Source of the DNA: Tetmemena sp. SeJ-2015 | Lineage: Eukaryota; Ciliophora; Spirotrichea; Sporadotrichida; Oxytrichidae | Direction: 5' to 3' | DNA: 64,000 nt | Assembly (NCBI GenBank): GCA_027382625.1 | Contig: JAJKFJ010022692.1 | Span: 1-64,000, forward strand | In this document: in pieces, positions 33,472 to 46,364 of the stretch | How the letters are laid out: each line of letters opens with the position of its first letter | Numbering within the stretch: position 1 is the stretch's first letter | Program-made: the position numbers and the translations under genes | Notes under the pieces: generated by a model | The model's input: the letters and a program-made list of their open reading frames with translations, nothing else | Databases searched by the model: none | Told to the model about the DNA's origin: nothing

Positions 33472-35143
33472 ATGGTGTAGGCATGGAGTATGGGAGCAGC
33501 TTAGAAATGTATATTAGCTCTTTTATAAGCCAACATTGATTTATTGTATTTCTAATAGGCCCCGACATTCCCGAGGAAACTAAACAGATCCCTGGTCCAG
33601 GTAATCTTCACTATTTATTTTAAATTATGAACTATATTATTTTAAGTTTAGCTATTATAATTATATTCTCCAGACAAGAAAGTTGGTGAGAAGTCTCCTC
33701 CTCGCTGGATGTAACTAATGGCTTTAATATATTTCTATTAGAATTGGAAAATCCAAGAGAAACATACATTCATATATTTAATTTCTTCTTAAACACTTTC
33801 GATATAAATAAATCAGTGCCAGGTCCAGGTTCTTATACCATCCCTGAGAAGCAATTATTTTAAATAAGATAGTTGAGGGCCCTAAGTATGTTATGGGAAT
33901 GAAAACAATTGCAAGTGAGTCTCTGTTCAGTGGCAAGGACGTTCCAGGCCCAGGCCTTTACACTCCCAACTCAAACGCTTTCTCAACTGTCGCATTCTCG
34001 TAAGTGGCCTAAATACTTTGACTCAAGAGGCTTACTCACGCTTTATAGGCTTTCAGGAAGACACAATGACGAGAATAAATCCATCAAAGGCCTACCAGGC
34101 CCAGGCCAGTATTCTCTTTTTATTTACTTTCCACCAAGTCTGTATTCACTTAAATCTCTGGCCCAGCCACTTTCTCCAAGTACAAAAGGATTATTATTTA
34201 ATATAGCATTTTTGTGGATGCAGCTAGAGAAAGGAGAAGCACCAGCAACCAAGGACATTCCAGGACCTGGAAGATATGACGCCAATTTCAAGAACATGAT
34301 TAGGTCTGATCCCAAGACCTGTTTTCGGATCTTCATCCAGAGACAAACAAACTTTCTATGATACAACTACTAAGCTTTTCCCAGGACCTGGAGCCTATGA
34401 ATTGATAATAATATTTCTAACATGAAAGCAAGTAGTCTGTTGGCAAGGAGGGCAAAAATATTGTGATGAGTGCAAGAAGACCTGACACCTCCCCCTAAAT
34501 GGCCAAGGACACACCAGGCCCTGGAACCTACGATCAGTCAAAGTTCTACATGACCATTAGATCTTAGGCCAACACCAGATTTGGAACCTCAAAAAGGTAG
34601 GGCTTACCCAGTGGAGACAAGAGCATCCCAGGCCCTTAGAAGTACTAGATTGTAGATGGACAAGTAATTTTCAAGAAGGATCCCAGGCCAGTGTTTGGCA
34701 GCTCTGAGAGGATCTCCTCACTCGCCTCCACCAAAAACATACCAGGACCTGGCGAGTATGAAATCCCTCAAAAAGCTATAGAAGGAAGGCAGTACTCTCT
34801 CAGCAGCAGATATAGGCAAGATAAACCCCAGTTGACACCTGGCCCTGACGCTTATAACTCACTAACTTCTGGTCTGCACACTAAGAAGAAGGATCCCTCA
34901 TTTGTCTTTGGCAGTGGACCTAAGACAGCTAGGGACCTCACCAGTAGAAGAATAGTGCCTGGCCCTGGAGCCTATGACTACAATAACAAGTCCAGCCTCG
35001 CCATATCTTTCACTCACTCTTAGAGGCTTAACCATAAGTACGACACTAACCCTGGCCCTGGAGCTTACAGAGTGCCTGTAAAATTCGCTGACGTGCCCAA
35101 ATATCTGATACCCCAACAATAAGACAGCTTCAAGTTCGTTTGA
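33472..35143 (+). CDS. SHIPPO/STPGR (PGPG)-repeat protein, CIMAP/ODF3-like
   Basis: About twelve repeats of a PGPGxY motif, for example IPGPG near 33590, VPGPGSY 33826, VPGPGLY 33945, LPGPGQY 34096, IPGPGRY 34258, FPGPGAY 34380, TPGPGTY 34517, IPGPGEY 34741 and VPGPGAY 34958. Proteins of this repeat family line or sit inside ciliary and flagellar microtubules, so a ciliary role is likely. ATG 33472-33474; an intron of about 50 nt ends at 33556; another (49 nt, GTAAGT...TTTATAG, near 34000-34050) precisely restores the repeat spacing. TGA 35141-35143. The first repeat region (33600-33720) has an unresolved splice. Confidence 0.85.
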
Positions 35144-35311
35144 ATAATACAAGAATATCAACTTTTATCATAACTTTAACACTGAATTTACAAGCTTATT
35201 TTTTGTAGACTCACTTACATGAATTGAAGGTTGAAGTTCAACATTTGGTCGGCTTTAATTGCTTGTTTATTGTAAATTATAGTTTTTTAAGGTATATTTT
35301 AAAATCAATCA

Positions 35312-35662
35312 ATGGCACTAGCGACATAAAACTTAGAGGAGATAGAGCAGACCTACGAGGCGCTGAAAGTGATCCTTGAGGACGAGGAGACATTCAACCA
35401 TGTGTGCAGCGAGGTGTTCAAGACTATCGACGTGGATGGAAGTGGGTCGCTTGAACGCGCAGAGATCCGCAACTTCATAAACAACATATGTGCAGAGATG
35501 GGAATGAAGAACAACCCTGACGATAAAACTATTTCTGAGGTGTTCGCAGAATTAGATGAGGACGGCAGTGACGATATCAGTGTCGACGAACTCAAGGGAT
35601 TCCTCAGGAAACTATTCATCACACAGAAGGAGGAGGTCGCTAAGGCACTTGGCAAGAAGTGA
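35312..35662 (+). CDS. Small EF-hand Ca2+-binding protein, 116 residues
   Basis: ATG 35312-35314 to TGA 35660-35662, one exon, no frame break; codon 6 is TAA read as glutamine. Two EF-hand loops are visible: DVDGSGSLERAE (about residues 46-57) and DEDGSDDISVDE (about 87-98), both with acidic residues at positions 1, 3 and 12. It is short for calmodulin or centrin (two hands rather than four) and resembles the small single-domain EF-hand proteins common in ciliates. The precise family cannot be assigned. Confidence 0.9.
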
Positions 35663-36084
35663 GGTCCATGTATAGTGAATTGTTGGTCAAATATTAAGTA
35701 AATTACTCAACTGTCAATATGCAGCTATTATTCTACAAATCATAACAAACATCAATATTTTGTGTGCTGTAATTGAAAAAAAAATAAATTAAATAAGTTT
35801 CAAACTACGCAACTAGTATATTTTCTCTTAAAAGTTATAATAAATTGGAAAAACTTATTTGTCGACTGAAAAATAATATAATTTTATGCTAATTCCGTAT
35901 TTATGGGATGATATTTATAGTGAGTTATTGGTAAAGGAAAGTGTGAGGAGTAGCTATAATTTATATTAATGGTCTTACTTTGTATTTAATCTACAAACTT
36001 TTATGTAATTATAATATTAAATTAGACAGACTTAAGATCACATTCTTCTTGTTTGAATTTATAATTATAAAATCACAAGTCAAA
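35663..36084. other. AT-rich intergenic region
   Basis: About 420 bp between two plus-strand genes; no features beyond AT-rich sequence. Confidence 0.4.
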
Positions 36085-39000
36085 ATGGCAGAATAATCTC
36101 AGCAGTCTACAAATGCTTCACAAATGCCTCCTCAGCAACAACAACAGCCACTCAACTAACCTATTGGCCAGGGCTATCATATTCCAGGGCCTTAGGGACA
36201 ACATTACAATCCTTAGATGGGCTAAAAGATGGGATATGAGATGGGCCAGTCTCATTTACCCTACAATCAATACCAATAGCCTGACAATTCTGCAGCCAAA
36301 ATAGGCACTCTTCATTCTTTGATAAGTTTTTAAGGCGGTGGGTACCCCATTGATTAATAGATCCCTGATCAGAGGAGGACTGAAGCCACCAGTTTTGACG
36401 ACAGGAACTCTGGACCTCAGCACGCAAGACCCTATCCTGATTAGGAGTTCCCCCCTTCAAATGGAATCCCTTACACTCCCCACCAGTAGCCCTATCATAT
36501 TAATTATTTATAATCAACAAGGGTTCAATCCATAAATGCAGCCTTAGCAATTACAAAGAGAGGGCAGCCACGGACATCCCGCTCAGTAATAACCTCCATA
36601 AGCAGTGAACCCAGCCTACAATTAGCACGAACCTCATCTTCAAGGCCCAAATTAGGCTCCTCCAAACTTCCCTTACTAACCTATTAAGTTTACTAATTTA
36701 TAAATATTTTGTTAACCTAACAATTATCAATCTTATCCTCCCATGAACCAAGGCTATTAACCTTAAATTCCTCCTAATTAACCTCCTTAATAAATATTAT
36801 AATAATGATAAGTTTTATACATTCACCTCCTTCCTTCTGCAATCCCCCTCAAAACTTTAACCCCATATAGAATACCCAACAACCTCAATTCTAGGGAAAC
36901 TCCAACCCTTAAAACTTCCCTCCTCATCCCTAGATGCAGCACTACAACTAGCAACACCAGTACTAGCATCAGCAGCCTCCTCACGGAGTACCCCCAGGTT
37001 AATAGCCACCTCACTATCAGCATACTTTATTATTTTATCAGTAGAATTAGTATCCCTAGAATCCTAATCCTCCATTCTAATAGCAAAAGCCTGACTAGAA
37101 TCACATTAATTTTTATCCATTTTTTGAAAGAATTTCCCAGGACATCAACCGCAATAATTTTAGCAGCCACCTCCAATTAATCAACAATCCTCAGCTACTC
37201 ACTAGAATGGCCCCAACCCATAAAATTACTAACACTTCGCTCCACCTCCTGCAGCTTAGCCAGCTCAGTCTGGGTTCCCCAACCAAACGAGAACTCCTAC
37301 TTTTTGTTTTAAATTCTAAACTCCCGATTTTTCCGATCCATCAGGTCTCTAGAGTAATCCTCCTTTTAACAACCCACAATAAACCCAATTTTAAGGCCAA
37401 CCTCCTTTAAATTTGACCCCCTAATATAATCCAGTGCCTTAAAATGCTCAGCAGAATAATTTCAATCAGAATAACATCCCCCCTTCTTAACCATATTAGC
37501 AACCATATCAAGGTCAGCCAACTCCTTCCCAATACCAGCCACCTATAGGCATTCCTAATGCTCAGTAGCCCCCAAATGCACATCTTTAAACCTAAGTTCC
37601 ACAAAATGCTCAAGGCTAGCCATCTATTCCACCTCAGCAACAATAAATGCAGATGACGCCCACAAATTCAAGCTCAAACATTCCTTTGAACTTTTCTCAA
37701 AACCCTCATCAATCGGCTCAACCTAATCCTCAGTTTATGAATCAGCAGTTAGGTCAACAACAGTTCTCATCTTCTTCGAACCAGGGACCGAATACCACTG
37801 GTGATGCTTCATCCTCTTAAAATCCTAATTTCAATAACCAGAATAACCACGTAAACTAACATTCATAAGGCGTCTCTCATCACAATCAAGCTTATTAAGC
37901 CAATCCCAACCCTTAGGTTCACAGTTCAGCTCAATCCATGCCAGCTTACCAACCTTAAATCCATGCCTCAAATGCCTAAAGTGCACCTTCTATTGCTGGA
38001 AGCAGCACTTAACTCAACAATCTGATGAGATCTCGTTAGGAGGAGTCTAAGTTGTCTAGCAGAGTGGGATCAAGTACTAATCTGAATGGAATAGCTCCTG
38101 AGTAAACTTTTAACAAGAGCAAATCAGATGGAGGAGAGACACCAAGAAATGAAAATACTAAGTACGTGGGATTCGTATCTGCTAATATTTACCAAGCAGC
38201 CATACTAAACAAGCTATTGCCAAGAGGATTCAAAATTGACTTAGAGGAAACTGTTCAAAGAAATACCTAAGCTAGAATGGCCTAGCTTCTTCAAAAGAAG
38301 ACTCAAGCTGCAGCTGCTTAAAAGAAAAAGAAGATTTTATTCAAAAATTAACATCTTACTGTATAATATGATTTTGCTTTATTTTTTAAGATTTCTACAC
38401 AAGTAGTGGCCCCTCCTTAATATACCCAAATTTTTAAAGGCAGTAGAGCAAAGTAGGGGATATTGCATCATTCATATGCAGCCCTCTGCTTAAACTTAGC
38501 AATTTACCTAGCAGTAACAATCCTAGATTTAGTCTGCTCCTTTAAATCAAGCCTCCTTAAACTAAGACTATAACATTCCTTAGGGCAACAATCTTCAAGC
38601 TACTCAATCAGTGACTTCTGAGCAAGCAGATGATGCTCAAAGCACCAACAGATCTGCACAGAGGACCTTCAGCAAGAGACAAAAAGGCTGTAAATTACAA
38701 CAGCATGGTTGCAGGCACTGGTGAGATTAGTGCTAGCATGGACTATGGTGAAGTAAGCGGCCAAAACCAGAGAGCCCTTTAGAAGAAAATCTCCAACTTT
38801 GAACAATCCTAAAGAAGTAAAGTCAAGATGCGAGAACTTGTTCTAGTAATTAAAGTGCCATCCTTGTGTGTCAATCTTTCTGACACCTTTCGACCCTGTT
38901 CATCCCAGGTTTGCCGAGTTGCAGTCTGAGTTCATAAATATGCACAAGATTGAGCTAAACTTCAAGATGAATAAGTACACCAACACTTTCTAGATGAGGA

Positions 39001-40500
39001 ATGACTTCCGCAAGATGTGGGATGTCAACAGAAAACTTTACTTCGGAGACCAAGATAAGCTAAACAAGATAAAAGGAGATGGAGGAATACTTTGACTCTA
39101 TGTTTGGAGAGCTTGATAATCGACAGCTTCCAGCTGTGCAGCAGTAAGATTACCTTGGCCACCAGATGCAGTCCCAGTATCCTCAGCCTCAGATGCATCA
39201 AGCACCCAAGGCCAACCAAGCTGCTCACAATAAGAAAATGGAGAAGGTATAGAAAGAGTTAAAGCAGGCTTAGGAGAAGTTGGCAGCTGCTGCTCAAATG
39301 AACTAGGCCAATAATTTGACTAAAAACCAAAGAACTATGAATTAGATCAACAACACCATTATATTTCAAAAAGAAGATAATATTCTATTTAAATTTATTA
39401 TAGCTGCTCAGAATGCAGCAATTGACAAGCCAATGACTGCCTAGGAAAAGACCATCCTCAAAGAGTTAATCAACTAGATAAACGTGGAACAGCAGAGAGG
39501 AATCATTGATATAGTCAAGGATGTCATCTCTTAAAGCAACTTAAAATATACTTAGATTACATATTTATATAAACGGAGAGGTGTTTGAGTTTGAGTTGGA
39601 TAGCTTGCCCAATAGAAAATGCAGGGAACTAGATATATACGTTAGAAAGTGTCTATCTCAAAACTAGAAGAAGGAAAAGAGAAAGTAAGCTGATCATTTG
39701 CGCAGATAGTAGTAAAAGGCACAGAAAGGTTAATAAATAATGACTCAACCTAATCAAATGCCTTAACAGATGCAGGGACCTTAAGGTCAGATGATGCAGT
39801 ACTCGACTGGAGCATCTTTGTAGAATCAGCCTTATCAGAATATGCCTTAAAATTTACATTTAGTTTTCATTGTTATATGCCTGGCCAGTAGATGATGCTT
39901 CTATAAATAAGTTAATAAAAATTTAAGTATTGAGATGCACTAAATGCACCAAGGTATGCATCCCTCTCAAATGCAGATGAATCCTTAAAAATATCTACAA
40001 TAAGTTAAATTTATTATCCTGGTCAAATGCAGCCTTAAGGAATGACAGCAGGCGCTTCAAATTAAATGATGAACCCTATGGGTTAGGGTTTGATGCCTCA
40101 AGCACCAGGCATGATGCCTTAATAGTAGCAAATGATGCAACCCTAGCACTAGCAGCAGTAAATGCATTATCAAATGGCTCAAGCCAACCAGCTTCAAGGA
40201 AATCAGTACCCTATGGGAGGTGCTACCTAAGCATCGCAAGCTTAAGGAGGATTAATGATGGGTGGTTAAAATTCTCAAGCTCCAGGTTAGATGCCCTAGC
40301 AACAGTAGCCAGTACAGTAATCTGCTGCTCCGGGCTCTAACATGCTGTTTGGAACTAGAAAGCCTATCGAGGAAAGCGATGAGTCAGATTCAGACAGCGA
40401 GGAAAGCGACAGTGATGACAGCTCCCAATAGAAGAAGCCTGTCAACCCCGCCGCTTCCAAGAACATTTCTGACATATGGAAGAAACAAATGGGCAATTGA
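36085..40500 (+). CDS. BET-type bromodomain-NET protein with long Q/P/N-rich N-terminus
   Basis: Probable acetyl-lysine reader acting in chromatin. From ATG 36085-36087 about 2 kb encode low-complexity Q/P/N/Y/M sequence. A conserved-looking block follows (KYVGFVSANIYQAAILNKL, near 38160). A single bromodomain-like region lies at about 38830-39110 (CHPCVSIFLTPFDPVHPRF, then FKMNKYTNTFQMRNDFRKM), and a NET/ET domain at about 39430-39680 (ILKELINQINVEQQRGII, FEFELDSLPNRKCRELDIY), then basic, Q/M-rich and acidic (ESDEPSD-like, E/S/D-rich) segments ending WKKQMGN and TGA 40498-40500. The domain order is that of BET proteins. Several frame changes (for example near 38690, 38800 and 39570) need introns, eliminated sequences or base errors. 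Confidence 0.8.
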
Positions 40501-40977
40501 AAATGGACCGCCAAGAAGTTAACTCCCAGGCCACAGAATAAATTAACAAATAGAATAATAATCACTAATTTTTAAAGTTTCAACTCAAACATATTCTTGT
40601 TGAGGGTGCAACGAAAGAAGAGAAAGCGCGAGTCAGAGCGAAATGCAAATTAAATCAAATATGCTTAATAAATGTTAAAAATACACACTGAGTTGCTTTT
40701 ATATATACTAACACACAACTCCAATCAAACTGGGATGATCAATTATATTTTATGACCCAGCTGATAGAGTGCATCAATACCAATTACTAAGCTTATATAT
40801 AGTAGGAGTCTTATTTCTATTTGGATCGGATGTACTACCCTTCATCTTCTTAGAGGCACTTCACTAGTACACCTCTTTCTTACTAGAGAGGTGAGCTGAG
40901 GTTAGGCGTTCTCCTTGAATATGAGAGAGCATTGTATTTGTTGATTGATACTTGTGGGTGAGAGTATGTTGCAAATT
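40501..40977. other. Convergent intergenic region
   Basis: Between a plus-strand stop (40500) and a minus-strand stop (40978). In one minus frame coding-like sequence continues past 40978 to a second TGA at 40861, so the neighbouring gene may extend into it. Confidence 0.4.
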
Positions 40978-43900
40978 TCAAATGAACAAATTGGATTCGG
41001 TGGTTTGTTGGGTGGATGTGATTGAATTGGGGCAGTAGCTGGTTTGCATTAGGTTGGTATAGGGTTTATTTTAGATGTTATTAATTTAAAGAGTGAGGGC
41101 TTAGTTGAGCCGCACTAAGTAGTTTAAGTTTTTAGAGAGAGGAGACTCCTCATCTGTTTTGTGCTCCTCTTTTCAATAGTCTGTGATGTTTCTATTATGC
41201 ACAGGTGAGAGACATCTGTCTATATGCGCTTCGAAAAATGGTAATGATTAATCCAAAGTACATAGATAATTTATCTTCGTTGTTTTGATAACCTGTCTAT
41301 CCTAAATTGAATGGCTGCTGTGCCTCGTCCAGATTGAAGAAGGTATCTTGCATGAGGTTGCTAGCGGCTGCATGATTGTAGTTAGTTTGTTGATTACTGC
41401 GACCTGTCGCTTAGTGAGCCCTGTACATACCCACGTCGCTAACTGAGCGCATTAAAGTGTAAGAGAGGCTGTTTGGTAATTCTTGGTTCATCATGAAATC
41501 TCCTCCTGCTATTCTACTTTTGTGTTGACTTTTTCGAGCTTATAAATTAATCGACAACAAGTGATAAATAAGCTTCTTAGAATTGAGGTTGTTGTTATTA
41601 GACATCTACGAAGGGCATTTCAAAATTATCCAGTGCTAGGTTATTTTATATCTGCTGGTAATTTTGATAGTTGTTTTGGAAGGGGTATTGCTCTGGATTT
41701 TAAAATCCATTAAGGTTGTTAGATATGCCGTGATTGTAGTTTTGAGAAACATTTAATTTGATACATGATGATTATCATAATTTAATTTTTAAAAAATAAG
41801 ATGAAAGATAAAATTGATTAAAATCTAATTGAGAGAAGAAATATTTTTTGTTGCTTTGATTCATTTTAATATTTCTCTTGAATTTCAAATTATTCAATAT
41901 ATTGCATAAAAGTTATTTTTAAGAGCAAATATACATAATTTGCTTAATATATATTTGAGAGTTATATTGAGGGTTTTCCAAAGTATTGTTATGGTAGACA
42001 TGGGGAAAATAAAATAGAATGATCGTGCTCTGACTCCTGTGCCTCATTTGCTTACTATAAAACAATTAATGCTTACTCAACTCTTCAGTGAGTAACTCTT
42101 CATCGCCAAAGGGTTAGTGCCTCTGGTTGTTGAGTGAGAAGTGAGGGTGCTGCACTTACTATGCCTGAAAGATATTGCTGTTTTAGTTTTAAGACCTGTT
42201 AGATCCGAAGCTTGGGCCATGCTACATGAAAGGAGAACTCTGTAAATTTTAATTGAGAGTGGCCGCATGTCCCCAGAAGGTGGTGGTGTTGTTGTTGAGA
42301 TTTGCATGTTCTACCATATTTAACTAGGGATGAAACCCTTGGGGAAGCTACTAACCAGCAGCCATTTCAAATCTATTAGAATTGTCTATTGTTTGGGAAG
42401 ACTTCCTATTAAAAATATTTTCAAAGAAGGTGTCATTCATGTCATCAGGATTGTAGTTCTCAAGATGGTAGTTTATAATTTACAAAGAGTATTGAAAAAA
42501 GAAATTTATGTTTTAAGTTGTTAAACTGTTCGGCAAGGAAATAATATTTTAATGAGTAATTATAATGAAAGTAGTGTTGATTTGAGGATTGAGTTGGACT
42601 CTTGGTTAAATAGGCTAGACTTCAGGGATCATGTTTAAAGTGGAACTCTAGTTATAAAGATCGCCCTCAACGTAATTATTTGAGTCATGCTGCATCGGTT
42701 GTGATCTATCTTTTTTTTATTAATTTTCTTTAAAGACTAATTAAATAATCAATCTCTCTTATTCATCTAAATATAGTAAACATTCTCCATAGCAAATTTA
42801 GGATACATATCATAGATTATATGCATATTATATTTTCAAAATTAATTTTTAATTTTAATATATAATGTATTTGTGAGAGAGACTCTGGCAGTATTTCTTC
42901 TAGAGCTTCATATGGAGAGCCTAAATACTATGGATTACTATGACTGTTATCCTAAATAAGAGAATTGCTATCTTCCTTCTGAGCAGCTGCTTTGCTATTC
43001 TGACTCTTGTTGTCATTCACAGGCTGCTGACATTTAACCACCTCAAACAATTTAGAGTAAGTTCTCTCCTTCTTTTTATCTGATATAAGTGAGTCTCTCC
43101 TGAAAGTAAAAAATATACGTATTTAATTGATTTGAACTTAAGACTTGCTTGTATCTTTTGTTTCTTAGCCTCCTTAAATAGTTCTCGTTGAACTTATGGA
43201 GTGGGGTTACTACTTTATAGACTGATTGAGGACTGAGCGTGCTTGGGCGACTTAGAAAAGTGTATCTTTTTGATTTGCTTAGATTTAAGGAGGCCATTAG
43301 ATTTGCTGCCTGAATGGTCACTACCTTCATCAATCTCATCAAATTCATCTATTTTGTCCTGGCTATCAGGAAACGTCATCATACGCTCCGCACCGCCCTC
43401 GTTAAAAAATAATGAGAGACTTGTTGGTAGGTGAATGGATAGGACTTGGGCCTAAAGTTGACCTAGACATTCAAATTCTCAGAGCAGAGAACTAGTGGGC
43501 TATTCTTAGAGTTGGGGGATATTTGGTTACTAAACTGTAGGCAGGCCGCTCGTTCTTCAATAGTACTGATGCAATTCTGATTAGCACTTCCATCGGCCGT
43601 TGATTCGTCTATACTCGTCTTTACTAGTGTGCCCCCTACAGCTGTTGGAGAGGCAGCTGCGTTGGCAGCATTTAAAAGAGAATCTTTACGGGTGAGTAAT
43701 TACAACTCTTCGTGGGCCTCTTTTGTCCCTCGCCGAATCAGCTTATTGAAATACTTCTGGGCATGAGACCTAGTTTATGCACTATTCAAAAAACATTTAG
43801 AAGTTATTATTAAAAAGTTGACTATTTCTCGTGCCCACATGTTTGTGGACTTTGTTCCAGTTCTTACCAAAAAGCTAGAGAGCTTCAAGGAATTTGGCGT

Positions 43901-44030
43901 GCTCTTCGTCAGTCCATCTGCCTTCATTTTTTCCGTTGTCTGCGCCTGTGCTAGAGCCTAAACCACTCGAATCTTCCTTATTAGTACTGGTTCCATCAAG
44001 CTCCAATTATTGATGTGACTGTGAGCTCAT
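40978..44030 (-). CDS. SHAQKYF-type Myb-like (SANT) transcription factor
   Basis: ATG at 44030 (MSSQSHQQLELDGTSTNK). The Myb repeat starts RWTDEEHAKFLEALQLFGKN with WNKVHKHVGTR, and after an intron (about 43785-43825) continues SHAQKYFNKLIRRGTKEA, the signature of the SHAQKYF subfamily, which is best known in plants and amoebae but is also found in ciliates. It is probably a nuclear DNA-binding protein. The rest is low-complexity Q/N/S (EEILPESLSQ near 42900; DDMNDTFFENIF and ELLTEELSK at 42060-42470; MRSVSDVGMYRAH and FFNLDEAQQPFNLG near 41330-41480). Several introns are inferred; the phase is not fixed at 43110. Stop taken as TGA 40978-40980; a later TGA at 40861 is possible. Confidence 0.8.
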
Positions 44031-44479
44031 TCTATTGCATATTATAATGGTAAAACATGTTTGCACTTAGCATCTATATCATCCAGTGTCAAACTACCTC
44101 GTTCTTCGTCCCTTGGGTCTTTTGAATTCAATAAAAGGTTAAAATTTAATTAAAATATAAAATAAGATAAACTATAAATTAAATCCTCTATTTATAGATA
44201 TCTCGTATGTGAGAGTCAGTAAAAATATTTATATTCAATTAAATTAAACTTAATGCAGAATTATTATCCATGATATTAGTCTCAATTTTATATAAAACTC
44301 TTAACAGTAAAATTATTTTCAGGTAGCAATCACTATATTGAGAGTAGACTTTCGGCTTTACTTTACCCAATATAAAATCTTTTATCTATTTTAAATTAAT
44401 CTATAAAGTTCTTTTTTTGCAAATAATTTGTAATGATTTGAGTAAATGACAATAATTTAGATAAATTGACTTCTTAAAT

Positions 44480-45827
44480 ATGCCTTATAACTAAATTTAA
44501 AGATATATTTCTTATTAAATCATTAAATTATTACCTTTATTCAGTATTTATGGATTAAATTGAATTCCATTCGTTGATGAGGAGCTGATGGTTGTTGAGA
44601 GAGGTGTTGATTGAAAGTTGTTTCATGGGGGATTTACTATAGTCCTATAGGAAGCAATGGGTTACTATTTGATATCACAATACCAAACATTCGCTAATTT
44701 GTGAGTGTCAATTAATTACTTACCTATTCCTCAACATTCCAATCAAAACACAAATATATCTCTTAGATAAAATTTCTATAGAAGATAAAACATAATATGT
44801 TAAATATGTTTAAATTATTTATCACTTAAAAGAAAGATGTGTCTTTTATAAACTTGAGGCAAAAAATGGCATTATTTTAATGAATGGGTGCTAGAATTAA
44901 ATTAGTTGTGTTTCCCGCTAAATTCATTTTGGAATACGTCTGCTCCAAGAACTCCCTCTTAATCTTAGTAGTGTATTAAAATTATATTTATGTATTTCCA
45001 CCCCGTGCCTGTTAGAGCGGTGTTGAGAAAGCGGTTGTTGGTTGATATTTTAAGGCATTAGTTTTGAGTTGTTATGATCATGATCGTGCTCCTCGATGCA
45101 AAGTTCAAATTAATCATCATCCGCCACTCCTATTACCCTATCACCACTCGCCCTAATAAACTTCATTACTTCACATTCTTCCTTCATCTCTTCGTCTCCC
45201 ATATCCGTATTAGATTAGTGTAACTAGGGAGGAGAGGTAAAATGTGTTGTCTTCATGTTCAGCTCCAGATTATGATAAGGAGCTAGGTCTGTTTTCATAT
45301 GAATTGGAATTCGAATTTTCCACCAAAGGATCATTCTGATCGCTATTTATATATATCCATTATATTTTAATCCATTTTTAATTTTTGTAAATTAAGCCTA
45401 AAAAATATATAATAAATTTAAATAGGGAAATATCTAAAAAATAATCTTAAATTTATTGAATGGAAATTGTTCCTTAATTTTTAAAAGCACATAACTGCAT
45501 ATTTTTCAATTAGCAAAAGTTTCCTATAACAAAATTTGAAGTACAGGTAATTTCTTTTCTTTAATACAATATTTTATCTAATTTAGAGCTATGATCGTGA
45601 ATGTTCAATTGTCTGACCTGCTCAGTCAGATTGTTCTTTGTAACTTTCATCACTGCACCGAGTGCTAGCGTAGTCTCGAGTTCGCGGCGATTCTATTAAA
45701 TTTAAAACCAATTTCAAGATCATACCTTGCGGACGCTCTACTTGGAAGAGTTTGGTGGCTATGCAGTTTGAGAAAATTAGGAGAGAGAGGTGGGGCTCGT
45801 ACTCCCTGGAGAGGACTGATAGTGCAT
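44480..45827 (-). CDS. Unrecognised N/S/H-rich protein
   Basis: Starts at ATG 45827 (MHYQSSPGSTSPTSLSQFS); a 33-nt intron (GTATGA...TTTAATAG) near 45693-45725 leads into a helical segment (NRRELETTLALGAVMKVTK). Further coding blocks on the same strand lie near 45340-45250 (ENRPSSLSQSGAEHED), 45230-45020 (MGDEEMKEECEVMKFI) and 44960-44860 (REFLEQTYSKMNLAGN), with an N/S/H-rich C-terminal part near 44600. Exon joins after 45570 are partly guesswork and the stop is uncertain. The basic-helical start recalls a DNA-binding or leucine-zipper region, but I cannot support a family. Confidence 0.5.
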
Positions 45828-46364
45828 ATTATTAGGTTATTAATGCATTTTATTTTAGTTAGTTAATTGATTGGTAATAATACTTAGAAAGCTTAGAATG
45901 AGGGTAATACTTATTGCAGTATTCGATTAAGTTTTTTATTTAAAAATGAATAATTTCAAAATTAATTAGCTAAATTCAATCGAAGAGCACTCGTATTAGA
46001 CGAACTTTTGTCATGAAGTTGCTAAGACAAGGGGTAATCATATCATTAGATATAAATTCCTATCAACTTTACAATTGTAGGAGTTATTTGTTTAACCTAT
46101 ACTCCTTCCATTCATTTCAGAGAGGAGGAAATGAGAAATTAGCAAATTATTTAAACAAATTTCAATAGTTTCAGGCTTATTATGCTAATATTTTAGCTTA
46201 TTTACATCAATTGATTAAGTATTATTGATTTATATAGTAAAACTTTAGATTAGTTATTGTTAGAGCCTTTTAAATTAAAAGGTCTTTAAAGTTCATGCAT
46301 CCTCCATCTAGTCCAGCTGAGCTGCTTGATTCATGGAAGGCTGGAATTCAAACCATTTCTCAAT
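45828..46364. other. AT-rich intergenic region
   Basis: About 540 bp with no coding frame; 5' flank of the preceding minus-strand gene and 3' flank of the kinase-cyclin gene. Confidence 0.4.
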
